Source: Pseudodesulfovibrio pelocollis
GTDB lineage: Bacteria; Desulfobacterota; Desulfovibrionia; Desulfovibrionales; Desulfovibrionaceae
DNA length: 44,592 nt
Assembly: GCF_030282845.1 (NCBI RefSeq)
Contig: NZ_JASTWE010000032.1
Location: 1-44,592, forward strand
Direction of reading: 5' to 3'
A program made the position numbers and the translations under genes. The notes under the pieces were generated by a model. That model had not been told where the DNA came from. It searched no databases and worked only from the letters and a program-made list of their open reading frames with translations. Shown in pieces: positions 16,607 through 25,201 of the stretch (the stretch's first letter is position 1; each line of letters opens with the position of its first letter).

Positions 16607-17173
16607 ATGGACGAAAGCCGCGAAGCAGAGATCATAAGCGACGTGCTCCAGGGCGACGTGCAGGCCTTCGAGGCCCTGGTGCGCGCCTATCAGGGGCCGG
16701 TCTATGCGCTCATGCTCAGATACGTGGGCGATGTCGATGTGGCAGCCGACCTCGCCCAGGAGGCCTTTACCAGGGCCTATGCGCGGCTTGAGACCTTTTC
16801 GACGGGGAAGCGCTTCTTCCCCTGGCTCTATTCCCTGGCCCTGAACGTGTCGCGCGACTGGATGCGGCGCAACGGCCGGGACAGACATGTGTTCATGGAC
16901 GACGCGGCCGGGATGGTACGCGTCGAGGACCGGCCAGACGAAAGGCAGGCCATGGACGACCAAGTGGACGGGGCCAAGGCCTTTGACCATGTCATGGGCC
17001 TTGCCCCCAAATATCGAGAGGCGCTGCTCCTCAGGTTCCGGTACGATTTCTCCATGCAGGAGATCGCTGGCGCCCTGGGGATCACCACGAGCGGCGCCAA
17101 GATGCGCGTCAGCCGGGGACTGGAGATGGTCCGCGAGCGGTTCACGGAGGTGAACGATGGTCATGAACGGTAG
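16607..17173 (+). CDS. ECF-type RNA polymerase sigma factor
   Basis: A 188-residue sigma-70 family factor with only regions 2 and 4. Region 2 includes VRAYQGPVYALMLRYVGD and ADLAQEAFTRAYARLETF; region 4 ends with FSMQEIAGALGITTSGAKMRVSRGLEMV, a helix-turn-helix for -35 recognition. The next gene overlaps it by 17 bases and encodes a one-pass membrane protein, the usual place of an anti-sigma factor. The ATG at 16607 overlaps another ATG at 16603 in a different frame, and the ribosome binding site is moderate (GGGAAG). Confidence 0.95.
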   Translation: MDESREAEIISDVLQGDVQAFEALVRAYQGPVYALMLRYVGDVDVAADLAQEAFTRAYARLETFSTGKRFFPWLYSLALNVSRDWMRRNGRDRHVFMDDAAGMVRVEDRPDERQAMDDQVDGAKAFDHVMGLAPKYREALLLRFRYDFSMQEIAGALGITTSGAKMRVSRGLEMVRERFTEVNDGHER

Positions 17174-17768
17174 CAGTGGTCGAAAGGATGCCGGGCGCGA
17201 CAACGCGGCCCTTGACGCCCTGATCAGGGACGCCGTGCGGCGCGCGCCCGAGCCGGTCCCGCCCGATGGTTTTTCCGCACGGGTCATGGCCGGGCTCGCC
17301 CCCAGGCGGCTGTCGGCCATGGCGCGGCTGCGGCTGTGGCTGACCCGGCCCCGGTCCGTGACCTTCACGCCCTTGCGGCTTGTCCCGGCCATGGCGGCGG
17401 CCGTGGTGCTGTTGGCCGTGGGGTTCCTGGCCCTGGAGCGCGTCAACGCGCCCGTGGCGATGGATTCATCCGGACAGGGGACGCTGCCGGTCCGGTTCGT
17501 GCTGCACGACGCGGACGCCTCGGCCCGGGCCGTGTCGGTCATCGGCGGTTTCAACGGATGGCAGGCCGGAGCCTCGACCATGCGCCACGACCCGGCCGCC
17601 GGGGTCTGGGTGCTCGAGACCCGGCTCCCTCCGGGCGATCACGAATACATGTTTCTCGTGGACGGCAGGCCCGTGGCCGACCCGCAAGCGCGGCTGACGC
17701 GCGACGACGGCTTCGGCAACGTCAACGCCATACTCATCGTCAATGGTCGCCATGAACATATGCTGTAA
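17157..17768 (+). CDS. One-pass membrane protein with glycogen-binding-like domain, likely anti-sigma factor
   Basis: A 203-residue protein. The first 70 residues are cytoplasmic, a hydrophobic segment (about 73-93) spans the membrane, and residues about 108-200 form an AMPK/isoamylase-type carbohydrate-binding module: VRFVLHDADA, VSVIGGFNGWQ, MRHDPAAGVWVLETRLPPGDHEYMFLVDG and DPQARLTRDDGFGNVNAI. It overlaps the sigma gene, so I infer an anti-sigma role with a periplasmic sensor domain. No zinc-binding HxxxCxxC anti-sigma motif is present. The start at 17157 has GGAGG 7 nt upstream. Confidence 0.82.
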   Translation: MVMNGSSGRKDAGRDNAALDALIRDAVRRAPEPVPPDGFSARVMAGLAPRRLSAMARLRLWLTRPRSVTFTPLRLVPAMAAAVVLLAVGFLALERVNAPVAMDSSGQGTLPVRFVLHDADASARAVSVIGGFNGWQAGASTMRHDPAAGVWVLETRLPPGDHEYMFLVDGRPVADPQARLTRDDGFGNVNAILIVNGRHEHML

Positions 17769-18477
17769 TCCCCGTCTTGTTTCGGCCCTTGTCCTGGCCC
17801 TGTTCCTGTGCGTCCCTGCCCAATCCGCCAAAGGGGCAGACAGCCAGTGCGCCGTGTCGCGGGAACTGGCCGAGCGGGTTCGCGAAAGCGCGGCAGACCA
17901 GGCCGAGGCCATCCTCTCGCGGCTGGCCCTGGCATGCGACGAGGGATTTCCCCTGGCTCCCTTTGAGGGCAAGGTGGCCGAGGGGTTGGCCAAGAGAGTA
18001 CCCCCGTCCGTCATCGTCACCACTCTGGACAGAAAACTCGACGCCTTCGGCCACGCAGCCGCCATGCTGCGCCAGTGCGGGCTCGCGGCGCGGCCGGACG
18101 CCCTGGCCGTCCTTGGCGCGGGAATCTTCGACGGTGTCCCGGACGCGACCCTGAACGGGTACGTCTGCGCGTACGCCGACCAGGAGCCCGGGCCGTTCCT
18201 GTGGGGGCTTGAAATGCTCTGCTTCCTGAGCCGGGCCGGATTCGACGACGCGCTGACACGCTCGGTGCTCGACGCCGGGTTCGAGGCCGGGTCGCTGACC
18301 CGGGACTGGCGCTATTTCGTCCGCGTGGTGCTGGCCGCCCGGCAGCGCGGGGTTTCGGATGGGGCCGTGGCCGAGGCGGCCCGGGCCGTGCTTCGGGACC
18401 ATGGCTCGCCCTCGGACGTCTCCACCCGCCTGGGCTTTACCGATAGGGATCTGACCGGTCGCTCGTCCGGCAGCTGA
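17743..18477 (+). CDS. Secreted hypothetical protein of the ECF sigma operon
   Basis: A 244-residue protein that overlaps the end of the previous gene by 26 bases. It has a signal peptide (LVSALVLALFLCVPAQSAKGA) and a mostly helical mature part with cysteines at several places. A second possible start is ATG at 17752. I recognise no domain. Position suggests that it serves the same envelope response as the sigma/anti-sigma pair. Confidence 0.8.
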   Translation: MVAMNICCNPRLVSALVLALFLCVPAQSAKGADSQCAVSRELAERVRESAADQAEAILSRLALACDEGFPLAPFEGKVAEGLAKRVPPSVIVTTLDRKLDAFGHAAAMLRQCGLAARPDALAVLGAGIFDGVPDATLNGYVCAYADQEPGPFLWGLEMLCFLSRAGFDDALTRSVLDAGFEAGSLTRDWRYFVRVVLAARQRGVSDGAVAEAARAVLRDHGSPSDVSTRLGFTDRDLTGRSSGS

Positions 18478-18650
18478 GCGGTCGCCCGTTGCCTGATTCA
18501 TCCTGCCTCTGATATGCTGGGAAAACGTGTTGCGCGCAGGGCTTTTCCCTGCCCGCGCCCGTTTTGTCGCGAGGTGTTGTGACCTGTCCGGCCGCAGCGT
18601 CGTATATTCTTGCAGACCGGTCGAGACGAAAAACCCATGGGAGTCCTTAC

Positions 18651-19607
18651 GTGAGAAATGTCGTGCTGGGAGTGCTGGCGGCATCGGTTCTGATGTTTGC
18701 CGGGTGCGCCAAGGTCGTTGGTCCGTACTATCTGGAACAGGGAAAATATCAGGAAGGGATAGACCTGCTGGGCAAGCGGCTCCAGGAGAACCCTTCGGAC
18801 GCGGACTCGGCGTACTATGTCGCCCGCTACCATCTGGCGCTGAACAGGCCCGGGGAGGCGATGCCGTACATGACCAGGGCCGTGGAACTGGCCCCGGACA
18901 AGGCGGATTACCGGTTCTGGCTGGGAGTCACCCGCTGGGCACTCCTTGACTACGAAGGCGAGCGGGAGGCCTATCTGGAGGCGGTCCGCATCAATCCGCG
19001 ACACATCTCGGCCAATCTCTATCTCGGGCACGGCTGTATCGACCGGGGAGAGTGGGATGAGGCCCTTGCCCGGTACGACACGGTCATCGCCCTCGACAAA
19101 TTCAACCCCGAGGCGCTGTACAATCGCAGCACCGCCCTCGGGCGGCTTGGAAGGGCAAAGGACGAAGCGGCGGCGCTGAAGACGTTCCTGGAGTTCTATC
19201 CCGACGGGATGCTGGCCCTTGAGGCCACCGAACGACTCAATCTGCACGGGGACTTCACCTACCGCAACTTCATCCTCGGAAGTCGCAACGTCACGCTGAG
19301 GAGCATGGCGTTCAAACCAGGGACCGATGAACTGGACATGGACAGCAAGGAATCGTTGCGCGTGGTGGCGGCCATGATGGACGCCAACCGAAAGCTCGCC
19401 CTCCATGTGGTCGGCTATGTCCAGGGAGACCCGGAACTGGCGAAGGCCCGCGCCCGCAGTGTGCGCGCCGCCCTCCTCGCCGGGCGTCCGTTTCTCGATC
19501 CCGCAAGGCTGCCTTTGAGTTGGTTTGGATCGGCCGAGACCGTGGAGGTGGGCGAAACGGCCCACACCCTCCCGGAATCGGTGCAATTCATTACCGTAGT
19601 CCGGTAA
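18651..19607 (+). CDS. TPR lipoprotein with OmpA-like C-terminal domain
   Basis: A 318-residue lipoprotein. The start is GTG at 18651 (GGGAG upstream), giving a signal peptide with lipobox FAGC and lipidation at about Cys19. Residues about 27-200 form four or five tetratricopeptide repeats (for example KYQEGIDLLGKRLQENPSDAD and EWDEALARYDTVIALDKFN). The C-terminal part (about 215-318) resembles an OmpA/MotB peptidoglycan-binding fold: FKPGTDELD, then LALHVVGYVQGD, then ARARSVRAALL. It is probably attached to the outer membrane and cell wall as a scaffold. A gap of 173 bp separates it from the sigma operon. Confidence 0.85.
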   Translation: MRNVVLGVLAASVLMFAGCAKVVGPYYLEQGKYQEGIDLLGKRLQENPSDADSAYYVARYHLALNRPGEAMPYMTRAVELAPDKADYRFWLGVTRWALLDYEGEREAYLEAVRINPRHISANLYLGHGCIDRGEWDEALARYDTVIALDKFNPEALYNRSTALGRLGRAKDEAAALKTFLEFYPDGMLALEATERLNLHGDFTYRNFILGSRNVTLRSMAFKPGTDELDMDSKESLRVVAAMMDANRKLALHVVGYVQGDPELAKARARSVRAALLAGRPFLDPARLPLSWFGSAETVEVGETAHTLPESVQFITVVR

Positions 19608-19628
19608 GACAACGAAAAGGAAGACAGT

Positions 19629-20576
19629 ATGCGTTCAATATTCAAGAACTTGGTTTTCTGGTTCATGGCTGTCGTTCTGGTGGTCGTGCTCGGCGCGGCT
19701 TTGGCCATGGCCCAGGAGGAAGGGGCCACCTCCGGCGACGGAGTGACCGCCACCGAGACCGGCATCGGCGACACGGGCACTGGCGAGACCGACACCGGCG
19801 ACGCAGGCACTGGCGACGAGACTTCGGCCTTTGCCAACCCGGCCCAGGCCGCTCATGCCGAGGCCCTGGCCGAGGCTGCCGCCGCTGCTTCTGCCGAGTC
19901 CACGGCCGAGGCCGTGGCCGAGGCCGAAGCCGCCGTGGCCGAGGCCGAAAGCGCGGTGGCCGCTGCCACCGAGGCCGTTGCCGCCGCCGAAGCGGCCGAG
20001 GACGAGGCTGCCGTGGCCGAGGCGCAGGCGAGCCTGGCCGAGGCCCAGGCCAGCCTGGACGCGGCGCGGACCGCAGCCGATGATGCCGTGGCTGATGCGT
20101 CTTCCGTGGATGTGGGGGCCATTGCCTCCATGCGCGAGGCGGGCATGGGCTGGGGCGAGATAGCCCATGAGCTGGGTGTTCATCCCGGCACCCTTGGCCT
20201 GGGCCACAGGAATCGCGAGCAGGCGCAGGTATCCAGCCAGGGCGTGGGACTCGCCCGCGCCTCGGTGGCTTCGGCCGCTGGCCTTGGCCTGGGCAAGGCC
20301 ACGGGCCGTGACGTCAAGAGCGGCGTCTCCAAGACCCCTGGCGTGGCCGCTGGCAAGGGGAGCAACGCCGTTGGTCTGAGCCGGGCCTCGTCCAAGGCCA
20401 AGACCGGAGCCAAGGGTTCGGCCTCGGCCAACAGTGCGGCCGCTTCCGGCGGCCGGGGCAACTCCGCCAGCAGCGGCAAGGGCGCAGGCGCCACCGGTGC
20501 CGCCGGCGCGTCTGGCGCCGCCGGAAAGGGCGGCGGGAACAGCGGGGGCAAGGGCGGAGGCAAGGGAAAGAACTGA
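19629..20576 (+). CDS. Secreted Ala/Glu coiled-coil protein with GMGWG motif and Gly/Lys/Ser-rich tail
   Basis: A 315-residue exported protein. A signal peptide ends at AMA|QEE. Then come a Thr/Gly/Asp-rich linker, a long Ala/Glu helix with EA-VAEAE-type repeats (about 75-160), a conserved-looking block MREAGMGWGEIAHELGVHP (about 167-185) and a low-complexity Gly/Ser/Lys tail. The same block occurs in the gene at 33920-34501, so the two are paralogs. The block resembles a short helix-turn-helix, odd in an exported protein. It lies 21 bp after the TPR lipoprotein gene and is followed by a strong terminator. The function is unknown. Confidence 0.85.
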   Translation: MRSIFKNLVFWFMAVVLVVVLGAALAMAQEEGATSGDGVTATETGIGDTGTGETDTGDAGTGDETSAFANPAQAAHAEALAEAAAAASAESTAEAVAEAEAAVAEAESAVAAATEAVAAAEAAEDEAAVAEAQASLAEAQASLDAARTAADDAVADASSVDVGAIASMREAGMGWGEIAHELGVHPGTLGLGHRNREQAQVSSQGVGLARASVASAAGLGLGKATGRDVKSGVSKTPGVAAGKGSNAVGLSRASSKAKTGAKGSASANSAAASGGRGNSASSGKGAGATGAAGASGAAGKGGGNSGGKGGGKGKN

Positions 20577-20603
20577 TGCCGCCTCTGGCACGATATTGAA
20601 ACA

Positions 20604-20631
20604 GGGAGCGTCTGCGGGCGCTCCCTTTTTT
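20604..20631 (+). terminator. Intrinsic terminator
   Basis: A 7-bp stem (GGGAGCG with CGCTCCC, 20604-20610 and 20619-20625) followed by a T-run. It ends the TPR lipoprotein/GMGWG-protein unit. Confidence 0.88.
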
Positions 20632-20703
20632 CTCTCCCCACCTTCCAAGGGGCGGAAAACATCGCTATGGTCTGGAAAACAGCCCGCAACCACCGGACAC
20701 GCC

Positions 20704-21783
20704 ATGCCCCAGCCAGACACATCCCACTCCCCGCCACCGGGCGCGCCCCTGTCCGAGACCTATCTTCAGATCAGCCCGAACATCCTTGAGATATTCCCGA
20801 GGTTCCGGCCGCCTGTGGACCTCTATCTGCACGATGAGGCCGTGGGCCGGGTGGGGCTGTTCCACCGCGCGGGCAAACGGCTGGGTACCGAGGCCCAGGC
20901 CCGGGTGGGGCAACTGGCTGGCGAGGGCCGCCTCTTCCTGCTGCGCGAGGATTATCTGGTCTATGCCCGGCATCTGAGCCGCAAGCTCGGGCTGGTGCTG
21001 GTGGAGGACGGCCTCAATCCCCGCGAGGTGGCCGAGATCTTCTTCCTCGCCCTGCGCGACACCGTGGCCGGTTTCCTGGACCAGCCCCGGCGCGAGGAGC
21101 TGGACCGGCTGCGCGACAATATCGCCATCCTGGCCGAATACCTCTGGGCCGACCCCTGCCGGGTGGAATTTCTGACCCGCACCCTGCACAAGGAGCACGA
21201 CCCGGCCGTGCACGCGGTGAACACCCTGTTCATCGGCCTTGGCCTGTTCGTCATGCTCTCCACTTCAGGATCAGGCGGGCCAAGGGGATCAGGCGCGCCC
21301 GGCGGGCAAGGCTGGTCGGGCGAGGCGTCGCGCGCCACCCTGCCCACCCTGGCCCTGGGGCTGGCCCTGCACGATCTGGGCATGACCAGCGTGCCCCGGT
21401 TCATCACCGACAAGGAGCGCTACCTGTTGCGCCGCGACCGCGAATCCATCGAGCGGCACATCGAGGCCGGGCTGCGCAAGCTCGACCGGCTCAAGGTGCA
21501 CGATACGGTGGTCCGCCAGTGCCTTGCGGAGCACCACGAGCGGCTCGACGGCTCGGGCTATCCGCGCGGGCTGCGTGGCGAGGCCATTTCGCTGCCCGGG
21601 CGGCTGTGCGCGGTGGCCGACTCCTTTTCCGCCATGATCGGCAGGCGGCCCCATCGCGACGCCGGGGCCGTGGCCGGGGCGGTGACCACCCTGGTCCACG
21701 AGTCCAGGCGCTACGACAGGCGGCTGACCGGCCTGCTGGCCGTGCTCGTGGGCAGCGGCGTGCCCGGTTGTGTCATGAGGTGA
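20704..21783 (+). CDS. HD-GYP domain protein (probable cyclic-di-GMP phosphodiesterase)
   Basis: A 359-residue soluble protein. The N-terminal 150 residues are of unknown type. The C-terminal half is an HD-GYP domain: HDLGMTSVPRFITDKERYLL, HHERLDGSGYPRGLRGEAISLPGRL and AVADSFSAMIGRRP. In well-studied family members the first motif is HDIGK, and its Lys contacts cyclic-di-GMP; here it is Met, so activity may be altered. A Gly/Ser-rich insertion (about 200-215) sits just before the HD motif. The ATG at 20704 was chosen as the first Met after the upstream terminator; no clear ribosome binding site was seen. Confidence 0.87.
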   Translation: MPQPDTSHSPPPGAPLSETYLQISPNILEIFPRFRPPVDLYLHDEAVGRVGLFHRAGKRLGTEAQARVGQLAGEGRLFLLREDYLVYARHLSRKLGLVLVEDGLNPREVAEIFFLALRDTVAGFLDQPRREELDRLRDNIAILAEYLWADPCRVEFLTRTLHKEHDPAVHAVNTLFIGLGLFVMLSTSGSGGPRGSGAPGGQGWSGEASRATLPTLALGLALHDLGMTSVPRFITDKERYLLRRDRESIERHIEAGLRKLDRLKVHDTVVRQCLAEHHERLDGSGYPRGLRGEAISLPGRLCAVADSFSAMIGRRPHRDAGAVAGAVTTLVHESRRYDRRLTGLLAVLVGSGVPGCVMR

Positions 21784-21860
21784 TTCAGGGGTCGGCCGCA
21801 AGGTCGGTCAATGGAGCGCGTAACTGGCTGAAGGACAGGGAGCGGTGCCAGGAAGGGCGC

Positions 21861-22715
21861 TCACTCCACCCGGCGGTGGCGTTGGCTCAGGAGTCGCACG
21901 GCGAGGGCCAGGACCAACACCAGCAGGCCGATGAGCATGCCGCGCACGATCCAGGGTGATCGTTCCGGGGCGTCCATGAACCATTTCCCGTGAATCCGGG
22001 CGATCCGCTTCTGGTCCATGCGCTCCCAGCCGTGGATGACGAGGTTGAGGATGTCATGGCGTCCCTCGACCACGGCCGCCCGCAGGGGCTTGCGGTAGAG
22101 CAGGTCGGCCCGGTCAAAGTCGTCGCGGCTGTCATGCATGGCGAGGCAGGCGCTGGCCGTGGGGGTGTCTGCGGCAAAGGCCGGATACTCGCCCCGCGCG
22201 GCCGCCCCGATCATGGAGAGGTTCTCATCAAAGAGGATCAGGGGCGTGCCGGGCCGGTTGGCGCGCATGAAGTATTCCTCGTATCCGCCCCTGACCACGC
22301 CCACGGGCCGGGCCTTGGCCGCGTCCCTGCCCTTGCGCACATGGATGTGGGTCGAAAGCTCGATGATGTCCGGGCCGAAGTCGAAGATCCGGTCGCGGTC
22401 GGCCGAGTGGACCAGCCCGCCGTGGACGTCCGCCCGGCCGTCGAGGACCATGTCCAGCGATTCCTGCCAGGTGCCGAGCTTGAAGACGATCTCCATGTCG
22501 TTCTCGCTGCCAAAGGCGCGCCAGAGATCGACCAGGTACCCGGCGGGTTCGCCCTCGGAATCGAAGAAGCAGAACGGTGGGTAATAGGCGTCGTGGGCCA
22601 CCAGGAGAATGGGGCGGTCATAGGGCGTCTCCGCCTCCCCCCTTCGGCTGTCGCCCGCAGCCGGGCTCGCGCAGAGCACGGTCAGCAGGCAGAGTGTCGC
22701 GACAATCCTTGGCAT
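21861..22715 (-). CDS. Membrane-anchored family-3 solute-binding protein
   Basis: A 284-residue protein with a signal peptide (ATLCLLTVLCASPAAG) and a periplasmic SBP_bac_3 domain (YYPPFCFFDSEGEPAGYLVDLWRAF through DLLYRKPLRAAVVEG and ARIHGKWFM). Near its C-terminus is a transmembrane helix (VRGMLIGLLVLVLALAVRLL) followed by only about ten basic residues. This is the layout of the sensor part of BvgS/EvgS-type kinases, but no kinase domain follows. It may be a stand-alone membrane-tethered receptor or a remnant. No ABC permease or ATPase gene is near. Confidence 0.88.
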   Translation of the reverse strand: MPRIVATLCLLTVLCASPAAGDSRRGEAETPYDRPILLVAHDAYYPPFCFFDSEGEPAGYLVDLWRAFGSENDMEIVFKLGTWQESLDMVLDGRADVHGGLVHSADRDRIFDFGPDIIELSTHIHVRKGRDAAKARPVGVVRGGYEEYFMRANRPGTPLILFDENLSMIGAAARGEYPAFAADTPTASACLAMHDSRDDFDRADLLYRKPLRAAVVEGRHDILNLVIHGWERMDQKRIARIHGKWFMDAPERSPWIVRGMLIGLLVLVLALAVRLLSQRHRRVE

Positions 22716-22794
22716 GGAGGAATGGTAGGCACAAATGGCGCTGATGGCAATGATTACCAGATTTCTGTGAGGGCGGCGACGGTCCGCCCACGGG

Positions 22795-23580
22795 TCAGGC
22801 GCGCGGCCGCCACCAGGAGCGCATGCGCACGATCTCGCGGTTGTCGGCCACCCGGGTCAGGCTGTGGAGCAGGGTGGGCGCGCCGTTGTCCGGGGCGTCC
22901 TCGGCGCAGGCCGAGACATAGGTGTCCCCGGCAAAGGATTCGCTGCGGAACTGGATGTCGATGCCCGCGCAGCGATGGGCCGCCTCCCAGGCCTCGGGCA
23001 CGGCCTCCAGGCAGAATTCCGCATAGCGCACGTTGTTGACGTGGCCGTTGATGTCCAGGTCGGCCCGGCGGGCGGTGACGGCAGCCTCGTGGTCCCCGGA
23101 CCGCAGCCGGGTCACGGCCTTGGCCGGAAAGGCGAGGGCGCGGTCCATCTCGGGGATGAACCGCTCGTGGAGCACCTCGGACGGCGGATCGGGCCGGTGG
23201 GTGCGGGCGTTCATGGTCACCCAGGCCGAGGTGGCCCGGCCCAGGATAGCGTCCGGCTCACCTTGCTTCCGGCCCGGGTCGAGGATCAGGAAGTCGCGGG
23301 TGGCCACCAGCCGTTCGTTGCCCGAGGGCCAGGTGCGCACCGCAAGGGAGTCGCCATAGCCGGGCATACGTTCCATCATCACGTGCAGCCGGGCCAGCAG
23401 CCAGTAGTGGCCGCTGGTTTCCAGGTCGTGGTAGCCGAAACCCAGGGCGTCGGCGTGGCGCGAGGCAATGTCCTGAAGCTGGTTGCAGATGGCGGTGATG
23501 GGGATGCGGCCGTTCTGGCGCGGCTCGTAGGAGCGCACGTCGTAGCCGTGGTCGAGGACGAGGGAGGATTCGGGCGTCAT
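22795..23580 (-). CDS. Acyl-ACP thioesterase family protein
   Basis: A 261-residue protein with two hot-dog domains. The first contains ICNQLQDIASRHADALGFG and later GYGDSLAVRTWPSGNERLVATRDFLI. The second has the family signature DLDINGHVNNVRYAEFCLEAVPE, with Asn/His of the catalytic site. Such enzymes release fatty acids from acyl carrier protein. ATG at 23580 (MTPESSL) was chosen. It lies 53 bp downstream of a solute-binding protein gene on the same strand. Confidence 0.92.
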   Translation of the reverse strand: MTPESSLVLDHGYDVRSYEPRQNGRIPITAICNQLQDIASRHADALGFGYHDLETSGHYWLLARLHVMMERMPGYGDSLAVRTWPSGNERLVATRDFLILDPGRKQGEPDAILGRATSAWVTMNARTHRPDPPSEVLHERFIPEMDRALAFPAKAVTRLRSGDHEAAVTARRADLDINGHVNNVRYAEFCLEAVPEAWEAAHRCAGIDIQFRSESFAGDTYVSACAEDAPDNGAPTLLHSLTRVADNREIVRMRSWWRPRA

Positions 23581-23633
23581 GGGGAATGCTCGCGGCCACG
23601 CGTTGGCGGGCGGGTTTTGTCGTGTTTGGCGAA

Positions 23634-24413
23634 TCAGAGATAGCCGAGGATGATTTCGCGGATGACGCCCTGGTCCATGGCCTCGTCCTGGACCGCGGCG
23701 AACCGCTCCAGGAGGGCCGGGGCGTCGGGGTGGCTTGCGCGCAGGCCGAAGTGGAAGCTCGACGGTTCGCCCACGGGCAGCTCCCGGATGCGCATCCTGT
23801 CCTTGAGCCCGGCCTCGCGCAGGGTGTGCAGCGCGGCCAGGCTGTTGCCCACAAAAATGTCCGCCTCGCCCGAGGCGACCATGTTCAGGGCCGTGGCTAG
23901 GGAGTCCACGAAGGTGATGGGGTGGTCCTGGGGAAAGGTCCGGGCCGCCCAGCCGTTGCCCGCGTAGTCCACCTGCCTGAAGGGGCGCAGCCCGTCGAGG
24001 TCCGTGATGGCGTTGATCTCGGCCAGCCGGGGGTTGTCCACGGCGCAGAAGATGGAGGGCAGGCTCTCCACCACGGGCATGTCGGCGAACAGGGCGAATT
24101 TCCGCCGCGTGGCCGTGGGGTTGGTGCACAGAACATCGGCCTCGCCGCGCTCCACCATGGCCTGGGCCAGGGGCCAGTCCAGGCCGCGATGCGTCAGGGT
24201 CATGCCCATGCGCGCTCCCAGCAGCTCGTCCATGCAGTCCACAAGGATGCCGGTCATGGCCCCGTCGCGCTCCATGGAGAACGGGGGAAAGTTCCGGTCC
24301 CAGCAGCAGATCAGGTCCTGCCGGGAGGCGAGAACCAGGGCCGGGTTCAGGGCGATGGCGGCGGCGGTGGTGCCGAACAGGGTCAGGGCGTGTCTGCGGG
24401 TGAGCTTGGTCAT
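23634..24413 (-). CDS. Family-3 solute-binding protein with Tat-like signal
   Basis: A 259-residue periplasmic protein. The N-terminus MTKLTRRHALTLFG is a twin-arginine-like signal and is followed by a hydrophobic region. The mature part is SBP_bac_3: WDRNFPPFSMERDGAMTGILVDCMDEL, then VERGEADVLCTNPTATRRKF, DLDGLRPFRQVDYAG and IREIILGYL. Tat export is unusual for this fold and might mean a cofactor or fast folding. It has no partner transporter genes here. The ATG at 24413 was chosen by the signal sequence. Confidence 0.88.
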   Translation of the reverse strand: MTKLTRRHALTLFGTTAAAIALNPALVLASRQDLICCWDRNFPPFSMERDGAMTGILVDCMDELLGARMGMTLTHRGLDWPLAQAMVERGEADVLCTNPTATRRKFALFADMPVVESLPSIFCAVDNPRLAEINAITDLDGLRPFRQVDYAGNGWAARTFPQDHPITFVDSLATALNMVASGEADIFVGNSLAALHTLREAGLKDRMRIRELPVGEPSSFHFGLRASHPDAPALLERFAAVQDEAMDQGVIREIILGYL

Positions 24414-24505
24414 GGCGTACCTGTCTTGGGTGTGTCGATTTGCGGCACTATAGGGTGTGGCGCGCACCATTGCAACCTGTCCGGGCGACAGTGTTTTGCG
24501 CGAGG

Positions 24506-25099
24506 TCAGGCCATGAAGTTCCTGACCCCGGTGAAGACGATCTGGGCGGCCATGGCCGAGAGGACCAGCCCGGTGATGCGCATGAGCACGGCCAGCCCCA
24601 TGGGGCCGATGAGCCGGTGGATGGCCGTGGCCGAGAAGAGGAGCCCGGCCACGGTCAGGCAGGCGCAGACCAGGGCGGCCGCGCCCACGGCCTGCTCGGC
24701 GGGCCCGCCCAGCTCCGCGCCGAGGATGAGCAGGGTGCCGATGGTGGCCGGGCCCACGGTGATGGGCATGGCCAGGGGTACCACGGCCATGTCCGTGTTC
24801 TCTTCCGGCTCGGGCCGCGACCGCTTGCCCGAGACCAGGGACACCGCAGAAAGAAAGAGCAGGCTGCCCGCACCCACCCGGAAGCCGTCCATGGTGATGC
24901 CCAGGGTGGCGAAGATGGGGTTGCCCGCATAGTACAGGACCAGGGCGATGATCAGCACGGCCACTGACGTGCGCAGCGCCACCTTGCGCCGTTCCGCCTT
25001 CTCCATGCCCTCGGTCAGGGACAGGAAGACCGTGAGCACGAAAAACGGCGTCAGCAGGAAAAACAGCTTGATGAAGAGCGAGACGAAAAGACTGCCCAT
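24506..25099 (-). CDS. MarC-family (UPF0056) integral membrane protein
   Basis: A 197-residue inner-membrane protein with six hydrophobic segments. The family features FLLTPFFVLTVFLSLTEG near the N-terminus and VVPLAMPITVGPATIGTLLI in the middle are present. The function of MarC proteins is not established. The ATG at 25099 has GAGG upstream. It is on the same strand as the solute-binding protein downstream of it, but 92 bp separate them. Confidence 0.92.
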   Translation of the reverse strand: MGSLFVSLFIKLFFLLTPFFVLTVFLSLTEGMEKAERRKVALRTSVAVLIIALVLYYAGNPIFATLGITMDGFRVGAGSLLFLSAVSLVSGKRSRPEPEENTDMAVVPLAMPITVGPATIGTLLILGAELGGPAEQAVGAAALVCACLTVAGLLFSATAIHRLIGPMGLAVLMRITGLVLSAMAAQIVFTGVRNFMA

Positions 25100-25201
25100 G
25101 GATACCTCGCGTCGCGCGTTGCCGGAAGGATGTGCGGTCCCGGGGCGCACCGTGCGACCCGTCCGTCCGCAGGCGAGTGTATCCGTCTGCGGCCCGCTTG
25201 G

